NCBI GenBank assembly: GCA_025716855.1 | Contig: JAIXMQ010000021.1 | Span: forward strand, 186,001-250,000 | Reading direction: 5' to 3' | From: Pilaira anomala | Taxonomy: Eukaryota; Mucoromycota; Mucoromycetes; Mucorales; Mucoraceae | Length of the DNA: 64,000 nucleotides | Shown: in pieces, positions 52,973-63,172 of the stretch | How the letters are laid out: each line of letters opens with the position of its first letter | How positions within the stretch are numbered: the first letter of the stretch is position 1 | Position numbers and translations under genes: made by a program | Notes under the pieces: generated by a model | Databases searched by the model: none | The model's input: the letters and a program-made list of their open reading frames with translations, nothing else | Told to the model about the DNA's origin: nothing

Positions 52973-54829
52973 ATGCAAGTGAGCGACTCTTCACCTTTAC
53001 ATTCACCTTTACCCAATGAACTTGGTACGAATGTGATTCAGATCACAGTTCAACCAACTACCACTTGTTCATCTATTCAACCTAGTAATAATAGTAATAA
53101 TAAAGTAAAAAAAAAAAAGAAAACAAAAAAAGAATTTCTTTGTAAAAAAAAAAAAAAAAAAAGTAATTTTTATATTTTTAAATAAAAAAAAAAAAGGTAA
53201 AAGAAGCTAGTGTAACCAGAATAGTTCCTACCAGCAGCAGCAGTCGAAAGAGATCAGTGACATGCGATGCAAGAATTGGACATAAACGTGCAAGAAGACA
53301 ACAAGCAACTATGGAAGGACTATGGCAAATCCCATCGATGATTCAAACATTTGATAGCATTCCAACTCATTTAAAATCGTACCTTTTATTTCAATTACTA
53401 AAACGATCCTCTACAAATACTCTTCAATTTATTAATTCCGTTATTTTACCCGTTTTAAAGCATGATTTTCTATCCAATTTACCTGTAGAAATCGGAAGAA
53501 GAGTGACAGCCCACTTGGACCCTTTTTCTTTAGCAAAGGCTTCTTGTGTAAGTAAAAGATGGAAGTATGTCATCGATGGTGATCATCCGAGTTGGAAAAA
53601 ACTATTGATAAACGATGGTTATTCTTTTGTTGATCCTGTCACAAATAAGCTATCGCTAGATTATAAAGCTTTATATGGAAGACATCATACTTTAAAACAA
53701 AATTGGTTACTAGGAAGAGCCCAAGAAATTAGCTTTAAGGGTCATGATAAGTTCGTCGTCACTTGCTTACAATTTGATCATGAAAAAATTGTTTCCGGTG
53801 CTGATGATTCTCATGTTAATATTTATGATACACAGACAGGGAAAAAGCGCATGACTTTAGAAGGACATGAAGGTGGCGTTTGGGCTTTACAGTATGTAGA
53901 TAATACCCTCGTAACAGGTTCAACCGATAGACGTGTACGTGTTTGGGATATGGAAACTGGTAAATGTACTCATATCTTTACTGGGCATACTTCTACTATT
54001 CGATGTCTCTTAATCACAAAGGACTCAAAGAATCCAAGGATCGTTACTGGATCTCGTGATTCTACTTTACGCGTTTGGAAATTACCGGATCCAAAGAAAG
54101 TTCAAGGTCACTATGATGGAACTGGAGAGAATCCTTATTTTCTTCATTCATTGGTCGGACATCGACAATCTGTAAGAGCTATTGCAAATCATAAAGATAT
54201 CATTGTGAGTGGTAGTTATGATAACACTGTCAGAAGTTGGGACATCAATACTGGTAGAATGATTCATTTAATGGAAGGACATACCCAAAAGGTGTACTCC
54301 GTTGTCATTGATTCAGAAAGAAATAGATGTATGAGTGGTAGTATGGATTCTTCTGTACGGATTTGGGATCTAACGACAGGGGATTGCATTAAACGATTAG
54401 AGGGACATACTGTACTCGTAGGCTTATTAGGCCTTACTTCACAATACTTGGTTTCCGCTGCTGCTGATTCAATTCTAAGGGTTTGGTCGCCTGATACGGG
54501 CATCTGTAACCATGCATTATCTGGCCACGGTAATTCAATCACTTGCTTTCAACATGATGATCATAAAGTCATTTCGGGTTCTGAAGGCGGCTTAAAGATG
54601 TGGGATATCAAGACTGGTAAATTTATTCGTGATTTAATTACAGAAGTAGATTGTGTTTGGCGGGTTGCGTTTGATGGTAGAAGGTGTATTGCAGCCGTAC
54701 AAAAGTGAGTAGTAATAGTAGTATAGAATTCAGTTTTATTTTTTTACTGATTTTTATCATAGAAAAAATGAAACCTCATTTCGTATATTAGATTTCGGTG
54801 TACATAATATGTATACTGTAGATAAATAA
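52973..54829 (+). CDS. CDC4: CDC4/FBXW7-like F-box and WD40 protein
   Basis: Exons 52973-53104, 53197-54704 and 54763-54829 encode 568 residues. The N-terminus has a basic patch (GHKRARRQQ) that may be a nuclear signal. The F-box lies near 135-180 (LPVEIGRRVTAHLDPFSLAK, then CVSKRWKYVI). At least seven WD repeats follow, recognisable by GHEGGVWAL, GSTDRRVRVWD, GSRDSTLRVW, GSYDNTVRSWD, GSMDSSVRIWD and ADSILRVW. Arg residues in the RxxD blades match the phosphodegron-binding set of Cdc4/Fbw7. The end CVWRVAFDGRRCIAAVQKKN is typical of Cdc4. It is the substrate adaptor of SCF for phosphorylated cell-cycle regulators. Intron 1 is A-rich with no pyrimidine tract, so exon 1 is less certain. Confidence 0.88.
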
Positions 54830-55050
54830 ATAGATCAAAAAAAAAGACATTCTATTAAATGTAACTTATTACCTATAATGATAATACACGTTTTTTCTTT
54901 TTACTGTTTTTTTTAAAAGGGCGAAGTGTTCGTGTGTGTGTTTAAGTTTACTATGTGCAAGCCATATTTTAATTTTTTTTTCTTCTTTCTTTCTTTCTTT
55001 CTTATACCTCTTCTCCCCCCTTCTTTTTATACAAATACATATAAAAAAAA

Positions 55051-55782
55051 ATGCTTTCAAAAGTACCTTTAAGAAAGAAACGAAACTTTAAAAATTTAAC
55101 ACTTCAAAATTCACCTGTGGTGGTAGGAGCAGGTTCACCAACTGGTTCTGAACCTACAACGGCTACTGAAGTTATAAAGAGTCCAGATTCAACCGATAGA
55201 GGTACACCCGATTACACGCAATTATATGAACAATTGAGCGAGTTAGAGATTGGCCTCGAGATGCGGCTGGATCTGCGTCCAGAGGATTTTACCTCGATTG
55301 ATGAACTAGGTAGAGGAAACGGCGGGACCGTATGTAAAGTATTACATGTGAGAACAAATACTGTCATGGCAAAAAAGGTATTTTTCTTTTAAAAAAAAAA
55401 GATGATGTAAACTCTTTTTACTCAAGATGATGATGTTTTTAGATTGTTCATGTCGATGCTAATATGAATGTACGAAAACAAATCATGCGTGAATTACAAT
55501 TTATGCACGATTGTAATTCAAAACATATTGTTAGTTTTTATGGTGCTTTTATGAACGGTGGTGATATTTCGATTTGTATGGAGTACATGGATGCTGGGTA
55601 AGGTGGTTCAAACTCCCTTTTTTTGTGTGTGTGTATGTGTTGTCTATGTATGTATTAATTATTTATTTTTTTATTGTAATTAGGTCGCTTGATAAGATTT
55701 ATAAGAAACATGGTCCTTTCCCATTAGATGTATTAAAAAGGATTGCTTATGCTGTAAGTTTTAAGGAGCAATTAAAAAGAGA

Positions 55783-55824
<42 letters not shown>

Positions 55825-56680
55825 AAGATGGTTTAGAGAGCGTATGTGTGTAGGTTTACTTATACTGTTAAATTAGATCGTAGATGGTTTAATTTACCTT
55901 TATGATGAGCATCGTATTATTCACAGAGGTAATATACATAAATTTATAATTCTTTATTCAAACCTGAAATACTCACTCGCGCGCATATAATAGATTTAAA
56001 ACCATCTAACGTATTAGTGAATTCACAAGGACAGATCAAGTTATGTGATTTCGGTGTGTCAGGACAACTAATTAATTCTGTTGCAGATACATTTGTTGGT
56101 ACAAGTTCATATATGAGTGTAAAGTATAAAAAAAAAAACATGTGTACGATTTCCTTTTAATTTCTAATAATTTCTTTATATAGCCTGAACGTATTATGGG
56201 ATCACCTTATTCTGTCAAATCTGATGTTTGGTCACTAGGCATCACTCTAATGGAATTAGCACTGGGAAGATTTCCTTTTCCTCCAGAAGGCACACCCTTA
56301 TCTATCTTTGAGTTACTTCAGCATATTGTACATGAACCTGTCCCTGTATTCCCACCAAACAAAGCATATCCTGCTGACTTAACTGATTTTGTAGCAAAAT
56401 GGTATAAAAACGTGGTTTTTTTTTTATATATATATTTTAATCAAATATTAATTTCTCTTTTTAATTTTATAGCTTAACAAAAGATGTTAAATTAAGAGCT
56501 ACACCTAACGATATCATGGTAAGAGTTTACATATTTGGAATATATTCTTTTTTTTTATGTAACAATTTTTTTTCTTTCTTTCTTTCTTTCTTTTAGAAAC
56601 ATCCATACCTTGTATCTGCTGCTACTGAAAAAGTTGATCTTGTAAAATGGGCTACAAGTATAACAAATAAGCAAGTGTGA
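55051..56680 (+). CDS. MAP kinase kinase, STE7-like
   Basis: Eight exons: 55051-55377, 55443-55597, 55684-55753, 55877-55928, 55994-56118, 56184-56401, 56473-56518 and 56597-56680, giving 358 residues. The kinase motifs are all present: Gly loop [11 protein letters not shown], lysine in [26 protein letters not shown] and SPERIMG. The activation segment [17 protein letters not shown] carries the MEK-type Ser/Thr pair phosphorylated by a MAPKKK. The short N-terminus has a basic docking-like stretch ([12 protein letters not shown]) for a MAPK. The activation loop is closest to Ste7, which suggests the mating/filamentation cascade, by inference. Intron 3 contains a (GA)n tract at about 55786-55822. 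Confidence 0.93.
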
Positions 56681-57623
56681 ATAAAAAATTTCTTTTTTTA
56701 AAATAACTGTTGTATATAAAAAGAGTGAAGTAAAAAAAAACACATTTTTAATTTAAATCTAATTATTGTTTATTAAACAAATGCATGTTACACATGCATT
56801 AAAAAACTGAACTTTGATCCAAAAACGTTAATTCAATCGCCTGTCAATTTCTTAGCTATTACAAACTCATCAAATAAGTATGTTCAATTAAACTACATAC
56901 TGTTTTTTTTTTTGTGAAGAAACTACAATAAACATGAGTGAATTAAAATAATTACGGGTCAATGTTATGGTTTTTGCTGAAGGTGATTGACAAAAAGGAT
57001 ACTAAAACAAATATTGCCTCAGAACTTAATAACCCAATTGAGTAGAATTATCGAATATATGCCTATACGAACAAGACTCATTGATGAGTGACTTATGTAT
57101 CGTTTTACAAACCATTCAAAAAAATGTGTCAAATATCAAATGTTATGATTGAATTAATTTGAAACATACATATAATTTTAAAAAGACTTTACTTTTTTTT
57201 TTAATATAAACTAAGAAGAGATCAAGCTTATAATGGTTAAAAGGAAATGATACCTCTCATAGTCTCCTCGTTAAGGAGAGAGAGCCATGAGCTTAAACTC
57301 AAGACAACAAACTTCGGTAGTATAAATGACTTAGATACCTTCTTTTTTTTTCTGGAAAAAGAGGATCATTTTACTGTTTAATCATATTTAATTAATTTTT
57401 ACAAGTTCAAAAAATAAAGATTACAATCTACAAAAAAGTTTCCCTTAAACTGAAAATATGAACTGCATATACTATTTGTAACAATATACAAGATATATCG
57501 AAGCAATGGAAGATATTAGAAAGTGAAATATACATATGTATTATTAAAAGCTAACGAAATATATAAAGGTACAAGTGATTCCAATGGCTATCTAATCTTC
57601 TAATACTCACAAAGTACAATCAA
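56681..57623. other. Intergenic, no gene seen
   Basis: AT-rich spacer after the MAPKK. A CTCCTCGTTAAGGAG palindrome at about 57262-57276 is the only structure noticed. Confidence 0.45.
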
Positions 57624-57755
57624 ATGGAGGAGGCATTAGAAATTTTAAAGACTGCTTTGGAGATCGGTGTATTATATGCTAAATATCCTAAAAACAGATA
57701 CAATAATAATCAAGGGCCAGGTGGCTTTGGAGATCCTTTGCATGCTTTAATTTAG
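57624..57755 (+). CDS. Possible small ORF, 43 residues, unknown
   Basis: ATG-to-TAG frame reading MEEALEILKTALEIGVLYAK and then NQGPGGFGDPLHALI. An alternative is a spliced form with donor GTGTAT after GAGATCG and acceptor TTTAATTTAG at 57746-57755, giving a 32-residue product that ends KAFSKKKN. Composition is protein-like but there is no domain. It is isolated in a 1.4 kb spacer. Confidence 0.25.
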   Translation: MEEALEILKTALEIGVLYAKYPKNRYNNNQGPGGFGDPLHALI

Positions 57756-58129
57756 ATTTCAATGAAGATAAAACGGAAGCCAAAGCTTTCTCTAAGAAAA
57801 AAAACTAAACTCTACAAATAAAACTTTCTCTTTTATTGTCTAAAGCATTTCATTCTTGTGTTGATATGTTACTTTTATTCTTTGTATTATCCTATGATAC
57901 ATTGTGGTATGATTCTTATTTCTTATTCTTCTTGTTACGTTGGTAGGTATTGCATATGTTTAGTAGTGTAAACTTCTATTTTACGTAATAACTTCTTTTT
58001 GAGCATGATTTCTATATCTACCACCGGAATACCATCATTATTCGTACCGGACACCGGAGTAGCCCGGCTCGGAATTTTGAAATTTGCTGTTCAAACCATA
58101 ATTTAAATTTAAATTTTCCGGTATATCAG
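57756..58129. other. Intergenic, 5' flank of the tRNA
   Basis: No gene seen. CCGGACACCGGAGTAGCCCGG near 58048-58068 is a local GC-rich patch in otherwise AT-rich DNA. Confidence 0.4.
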
Positions 58130-58203
58130 CTCGCTTAGCTCAGTTGGTTAGAGCGTGGTGCTAATAACGCCAAGGTCAACAGTTCGACCCTGTTAGTGAG
58201 CAA
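58130..58203 (+). tRNA. tRNA-Ile (anticodon AAU)
   Basis: A 74-base intronless cloverleaf. The acceptor stem GCTCGCT pairs with AGTGAGC (one G-T). The D arm is GCTC-AGTTGGTTA-GAGC, the anticodon arm TGGTG-CTAATAA-CGCCA gives anticodon AAT (read as IAU), and the T arm is AACAG-TTCGACC-CTGTT. The discriminator base is A. The internal promoter boxes A (TTAGCTCAGTTGG) and B (AGTTCGACCCT) are present, and a T5 run follows within 20 bases as a Pol III terminator. The GTGGTGCTAATAACGCC core is characteristic of eukaryotic tRNA-Ile(AAU). It decodes AUU, AUC and AUA after inosine modification. Confidence 0.96.
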
Positions 58204-59295
58204 TCATCTCTTCTTTTTGCATCTTTTCAAACAAGATGTAGTGTGTGTAGATCATGTAACAAATAACATTGTTAAAAGTAGTTTGTTCGTGGTTAAAGAA
58301 AAAGAGTTTCGTAAGCACCAATTCTTGTTGACAAGTAGAGCGATTTGATAAAAAGTAAAGTAAAAATAAGAAAATAGAGTTTTTTAAAAGTAAAATACAA
58401 TGGAGAGTTTAATATCCAAGGGAATCCAAATGTAAGAAATAAAATAAGATATTATTAAATCAAAAGATAAGGTCTTTAAGTATAAAGAAGAATAAGTGTT
58501 TAAATTGTTACAAAATATTGAATTGATTTTTATTTAGTTTGATTATTTTTAAAGGTATTTATACGTTTTCTGTATTTTTACAAAAAAGCCGAGTTTTTAA
58601 AGGAGTATCCTCGTCAAGAAGCATTGTCGTTGAAGAGGACGGTTGTTTTAGGACAATAGATATTTAAAAGGTAATGCGTAAATTTGACGCAATAGATGGT
58701 ATGGTTATCGTTTGTTTAGCCTCTAAACAGTTACACTTCGACCGAGCTCGACCAAAAAAAAAAAACTTCGAAAGGATTCATTATATTTAGTTCTTCAAAG
58801 CAGCGGTTCTACCAGTCTTTCTTGCTTTCCCAGTAACATAACCAATATAGAAGCCCCTAAGACATGTGTACCGGCTATATTCACCTAAGCAAGTAGGGGA
58901 AGCTTATTAGCTAACAACAAAACAGGGTACTTGTTGCTTTGACATCCTGTTTTAACGTAATTCCAGTTGTTATTTTTACAAAGATTTTGATTCCTATAAA
59001 ATATATTTCATTAATAAAATTCATTTGTTTTTAATATAGCTTGTTATCTTACTTTAATTCACCTTTATTCGAACAAACAGAAGACTTGGCGTAGGTTTAC
59101 TTGCTTTTATGACAAACTGGGTTTCCCCTAGCTTATATGTCAGCAACAAGATGTCTCTTATTAAGAAAGTTTTTTTCCTTCTTACTATGGGGGGGGGCGT
59201 TCCAAATCAGAGGCCTGAGTAAAGCCAACCATAGCCAAAAAAAAAATGGTTTGTTGGACATGTTTCTTGTTTCTCTTTCTTTCTTCATACCACTC
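58204..59295. other. Intergenic, no gene seen
   Basis: About 1.1 kb of AT-rich DNA between the tRNA and the acidic protein. The minus strand near 58790-58880 has a short open tail (FYIGYVTGKARKTGRTAALK) without start or splice context. The plus-strand frame 59137-59346 overlaps the coding end of the next gene and is not credible. Confidence 0.45.
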
Positions 59296-60162
59296 TTACT
59301 CTTCGTCGGACGAAATCACGACTACCACATCATCTTCTTCACTTGACGAAATGACAATCACCTCTTCATCAGAGGAAATGACGATGATATTGTCATAGTC
59401 TTGTTCTTCTTCTTCTTCTTCCTCAATTTCAGTTTCTACTTCTTCTTCTTCTTCTTCATTATCAGCTTCATACCCTTCGTCGGAAGCACTACTACTAATA
59501 CTACTAGCATCATCATCATCTTCTTCATCTTCTTCTTCTCCGTTTAAAGCATCATAGAAGGTTTCTTCTTGATCTTCTTCTCCGCTAAAAGTATCATCAT
59601 CATCTTCTTCATCTTCTTCTTCAACTTGAATGAGACCAGTGCAAATTCTCTTTCGATTTCTTCCTTCATCAATATCACCATTTCTTTTTCTCTTCTTACT
59701 GCTACTGTTGCAAGCTGTATCGCCAGTTTTTCTTCTTTTGCTTCTTTCATCGTCTTCATCGCAACAACCACTACTATCATCTTCAAACTTGCGCTTCGCA
59801 CCAGAAGAGAAAGGAGAAGGAGAGGACGAATCTGATAAGGATGGGGAGGAGGGAGGTGGTGGCGTGGGGGAAGAAGGTGGTGGTGGTGGTGGTGGGAAAA
59901 CGGGTGATTGAGGAGGAAGAGGCGATGGTGTTCTGATTGCTTGAGGAGGGACAGGAGAAAAGAAGAAGGGTGGTGGAGAGAAAGGGTTAAAAAGCATATA
60001 TGTTCCCCGAATAAGAGATGGCGAGCGTGGTGATAAAGATAATGTGGGCGAGAGCGAAGGTGTTGTTGGGGGAGAAGTATAAACGGATTCTAATTCATCA
60101 TCGATGAATTCTTCCCTGTGAGGGGGTAAAGCTGTGTTGTTGAGTTGTTGTTGAGGATGCAT
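59296..60162 (-). CDS. Acidic, probably nuclear protein with three C-terminal SUMO-interaction motifs
   Basis: A single exon of 288 residues. Residues 1-115 are Ser/Pro-rich with poly-Pro. Basic clusters near 120-175 (SKRRKTG, KKRKRNG, RNRKRI) look like nuclear localisation signals. Residues 180-255 are runs of Glu and Asp. The last 30 residues contain three consecutive hydrophobic-acidic motifs: IIVISSDEE (about 259-267), VIVISSSEE (268-276) and VVVVISSDEE (279-288). Each matches the V/I-V/I-x-V/I core plus Ser-acidic tail of canonical SIMs, including CK2-type phosphorylatable Ser. Tandem SIMs bind poly-SUMO chains in proteins such as RNF4. No RING or other enzyme domain is present here. Function is inferred from these motifs only. 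Confidence 0.7.
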   Translation of the reverse strand: MHPQQQLNNTALPPHREEFIDDELESVYTSPPTTPSLSPTLSLSPRSPSLIRGTYMLFNPFSPPPFFFSPVPPQAIRTPSPLPPQSPVFPPPPPPPSSPTPPPPSSPSLSDSSSPSPFSSGAKRKFEDDSSGCCDEDDERSKRRKTGDTACNSSSKKRKRNGDIDEGRNRKRICTGLIQVEEEDEEDDDDTFSGEEDQEETFYDALNGEEEDEEDDDDASSISSSASDEGYEADNEEEEEEVETEIEEEEEEEQDYDNIIVISSDEEVIVISSSEEDDVVVVISSDEE

Positions 60163-61113
60163 GTTAATATAATATAATAAGAACAGAGATCGGTAGTAAA
60201 CTTTTAAAGAAGAAGAAAAGGGAAATCGTGTTCTGTCAAAAAAAGAAGGGTTTTTATATACTTTTTTTTTTACTGCGCAGTTAATTCATTTCCATGGGTT
60301 TAGAGAATAAGGGGTTTTTAAGGGGCTTTCATATGATACGCGTGTAACTTGAAACAGGGTTGCTACAAAATAGTGAAGTAATTGAAAGAAATAAAAAAGT
60401 GATGTAAAAACTACATAACCGTCAATAACTCTAAATGCAGGTTATAAGCTTTAAGTTTATGTCGATGAAATTCCTTTCGCATGATTACAGACGATTCCTC
60501 TTCTTGTTGATTCACCCAATGTCTATTTGAACAAGATAATAGTGGATATGATCCAAGCTTTTATACAGTATATTCTCTCTTGTTGTTATAGTTGTGCCGG
60601 CTTCAATTACTTGTAACTAAGCATCCGAATCATAATTCATTATAAGCAATTCTTTTACTATATTCTTTTTTTTTTTTTTTCAAATAATATTGAAAATGCT
60701 TGTACTATTCTCTGCTTAAGAAAAAAATAAAGCATCATTTAAGTGAGATTCATACCAAATATAGTAGGCTGATAAGACAATTAAACCTTTTCATCAGATA
60801 CTAGATCACACAGTTTAGTAACTTTTCAGGTCTCCCCTCCTATACGCGGGCGCCAAAAAAAGATATTCTTATAACTTACGATTGCAATAAAAGCTTTATG
60901 ATAAAAGGACATGTCTACATGTTTTTTTTTCAAATGATAATACTATTTACAATCTATAATAGATTTTACCATACATACATGAGGGTAAATTGAATATGAG
61001 AATAGTTTTTATACACATTTATAAAATATACAATAATTTTGTAAACAAAGTTAAAAAAGTAATTAAATCAAATACTGAATATATTTATTATGCTTCTACA
61101 AAAAACAGAGTAT
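60163..61113. other. Intergenic, no gene seen
   Basis: About 950 bases. The first 120 upstream of the SIM protein ATG contain [19 protein letters not shown] tracts, and the rest is AT-rich without a gene. CGCGGGCGCC near 60846 is a lone GC-rich patch. Confidence 0.45.
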
Positions 61114-62691
61114 TTACTCGTCTTCATCACTCATGATACGATTACGTTTATGTCTTCTAACTACAATTTCCTCTTCATCATCATCATCGTCATTACCATA
61201 ATCAGCATCATCCTCTTCCTCTTCCTCCTCTTCTTCATCATCACTATAACGAGACCGTTTCGCATACTTATCCATACCTGATCTCTTAACCTGAGCCAAC
61301 CTATTCTCTCTCGATCTTTCTTCCTCTTCATCATACTCATCATCATCAACCACAAAATCATCTTCATATCTATCCTGAGCCTGACTTCCTGCTGCAGTGC
61401 GAGAAGAATAATCAGCTGTATCATAATCACCAAAATCATGATGACGACGACTACTTGAGCTATCTCCATAACGCATATCTACCTTTCTACGTTGTAACTC
61501 TAATTTCTTTTGTGCCTTTAATCGTTCATTTTCTTGTGACTCCAATTCCTGTTTCATTAATTCTGGATCCTTTTCTGTAAAGAACATCTTGGTCTTGTTC
61601 TTCTTTACTTGTTTATCTGCAATTTGTGCCGTCAAGTTACGATGTGTTTCACTCTTGAGTCCACTGGGCATAAATGCCATTAAATCTGTAAATTCCGTTT
61701 GACTCTCTAGTGCTCCGGATCCTGTTTGATGTGCTAATAAAAATGAATGATCGTCTACTCCAATTGGCTTTGTACCGATATCAAAACATTCTTCTCCCAA
61801 CATGAGTGATTTTCTACCATCTTCCCATTCTACAATATGTGCATTGGATTCCATCGTCTTTAAAAAAAAAAAGTTTAGTTACAAAAAGTTGAGATACGAA
61901 ATATACATTTAATCACTTACTTCCATGCCATTCTTTCTCACTCTTCTCCATCGAATCATACTCTCAATTTGTTCACGAATCGCTTCTTGTTCTTGAACTG
62001 CAGTTAATCCTTCTTCAATTTGTACTTCAAATTCAGAGGGTACAAATGGATTAACTTCAATATCCAAAAAACGCGGTAATTTGGCTAAATAATACTATAC
62101 AGAAACACATAAATATCCATCACCGCTACCCTTTCTCTTTCTTTCTTTCTTTTTCTTTTTTTTTACCTTGCCGTTATCACTATAAGGTACAGGTAATTGT
62201 GGCATTTCAAGTGAAACTTCTACGCGTTGTTTTTTATTTAACTGGTCTTCATATTCATCATACTCCTCTCTTTCTTCCTCTTCTTCTTCATATCGAGCAG
62301 GACTTCTTCTATTACTACTTTCTTCGTCTTCTGAAGAATCAATACGACTAAAGGTAAAAAAAGATGAATACAATAAATATATATATATACACATGGAAAC
62401 AAAAACAAACCTTCTTTGCTTTAAAGTTTGTCGTTTATCTGTTTCTTCTTCTGAATCGGATTCATCGTCACTTCCAAATAAGTTATCGAGATCGTTTGTT
62501 TTATTGTTAGATGCTGTAGCTGTTGGTGAGGGTGAAGAAGAAGTCGCGGTAGGAGCTGCTGCTGGTGAACCTTGTTCTTCTGTTGACGATTGAGAACGTC
62601 CATCATCAATATCTGAGGCTTCATCTTCTGACCCAAAAAGGTCTCCAAAATCGTGATCTGAAGCGCTTTCGTTATCGTCTCCGTATGACAT
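61114..62691 (-). CDS. LEO1: PAF1 complex subunit LEO1
   Basis: Exons 62691-62411, 62347-62167, 62094-61921 and 61857-61114 encode 459 residues. The N-terminal third is acidic with repeated DLFGSEDE/NLFGSDDE motifs, as in LEO1 proteins. The conserved LEO1 core starts YYLAKLPRFLDIEVNPFVPS, passes IRWRRVRKNGME and SNAHIVEWEDGRKSLMLGEE, and ends near KNKTKMFFTEKDPELMKQEL. An acidic and basic low-complexity tail follows (ending RIMSDEDE). LEO1 with PAF1 binds elongating RNA polymerase II and promotes histone H2B ubiquitination and H3K4/K36 methylation. All splice junctions are GT-AG and keep frame. Confidence 0.95.
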
Positions 62692-62923
62692 ATTGAGTAA
62701 GTTTTTAAAAAAAGAGAAGTATTTAAAAAGGAAGAAACTGACAAAGTAAAAGAAAAAAAAAAAACTGCCTTATAACTACTGTAAAAAGCGACGTCACTTA
62801 CAGCTTGATGCACCGACTTAAGTGTTCATCCATATAAGGACAAGATAGAATGGGGTAAAAAACAGATAAATAGAGTTGTCGATCTGTCATTTATGTTTTT
62901 TATATTTTTTTTTATTTAATATA

Positions 62924-63140
62924 TTATTTTGAACGAGCAACAGCAGAACCTCGCTTTCCAATTGTGCCTCTACATAATTTACTGCCACAATGACATCTTT
63001 GTTGACTTTCAACAGATCCATTAAAAGTCGAGAAATTATAATCATAAAACAATTCAGTACGAGCCTTAATATCTTTAGAAGCAAATACACCATAATGAGA
63101 TTCTCCTTTCACCGACCTAATAAAATTATATTAAACAACA

Positions 63141-63172
<32 letters not shown>

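Noticed and set aside
58786..58880. Minus-strand open tail reading FYIGYVTGKARKTGRTAALK that looks ribosomal-protein-like
   Set aside because: Only about 30 codons, no start, no matching upstream exon found, and no family I can name.
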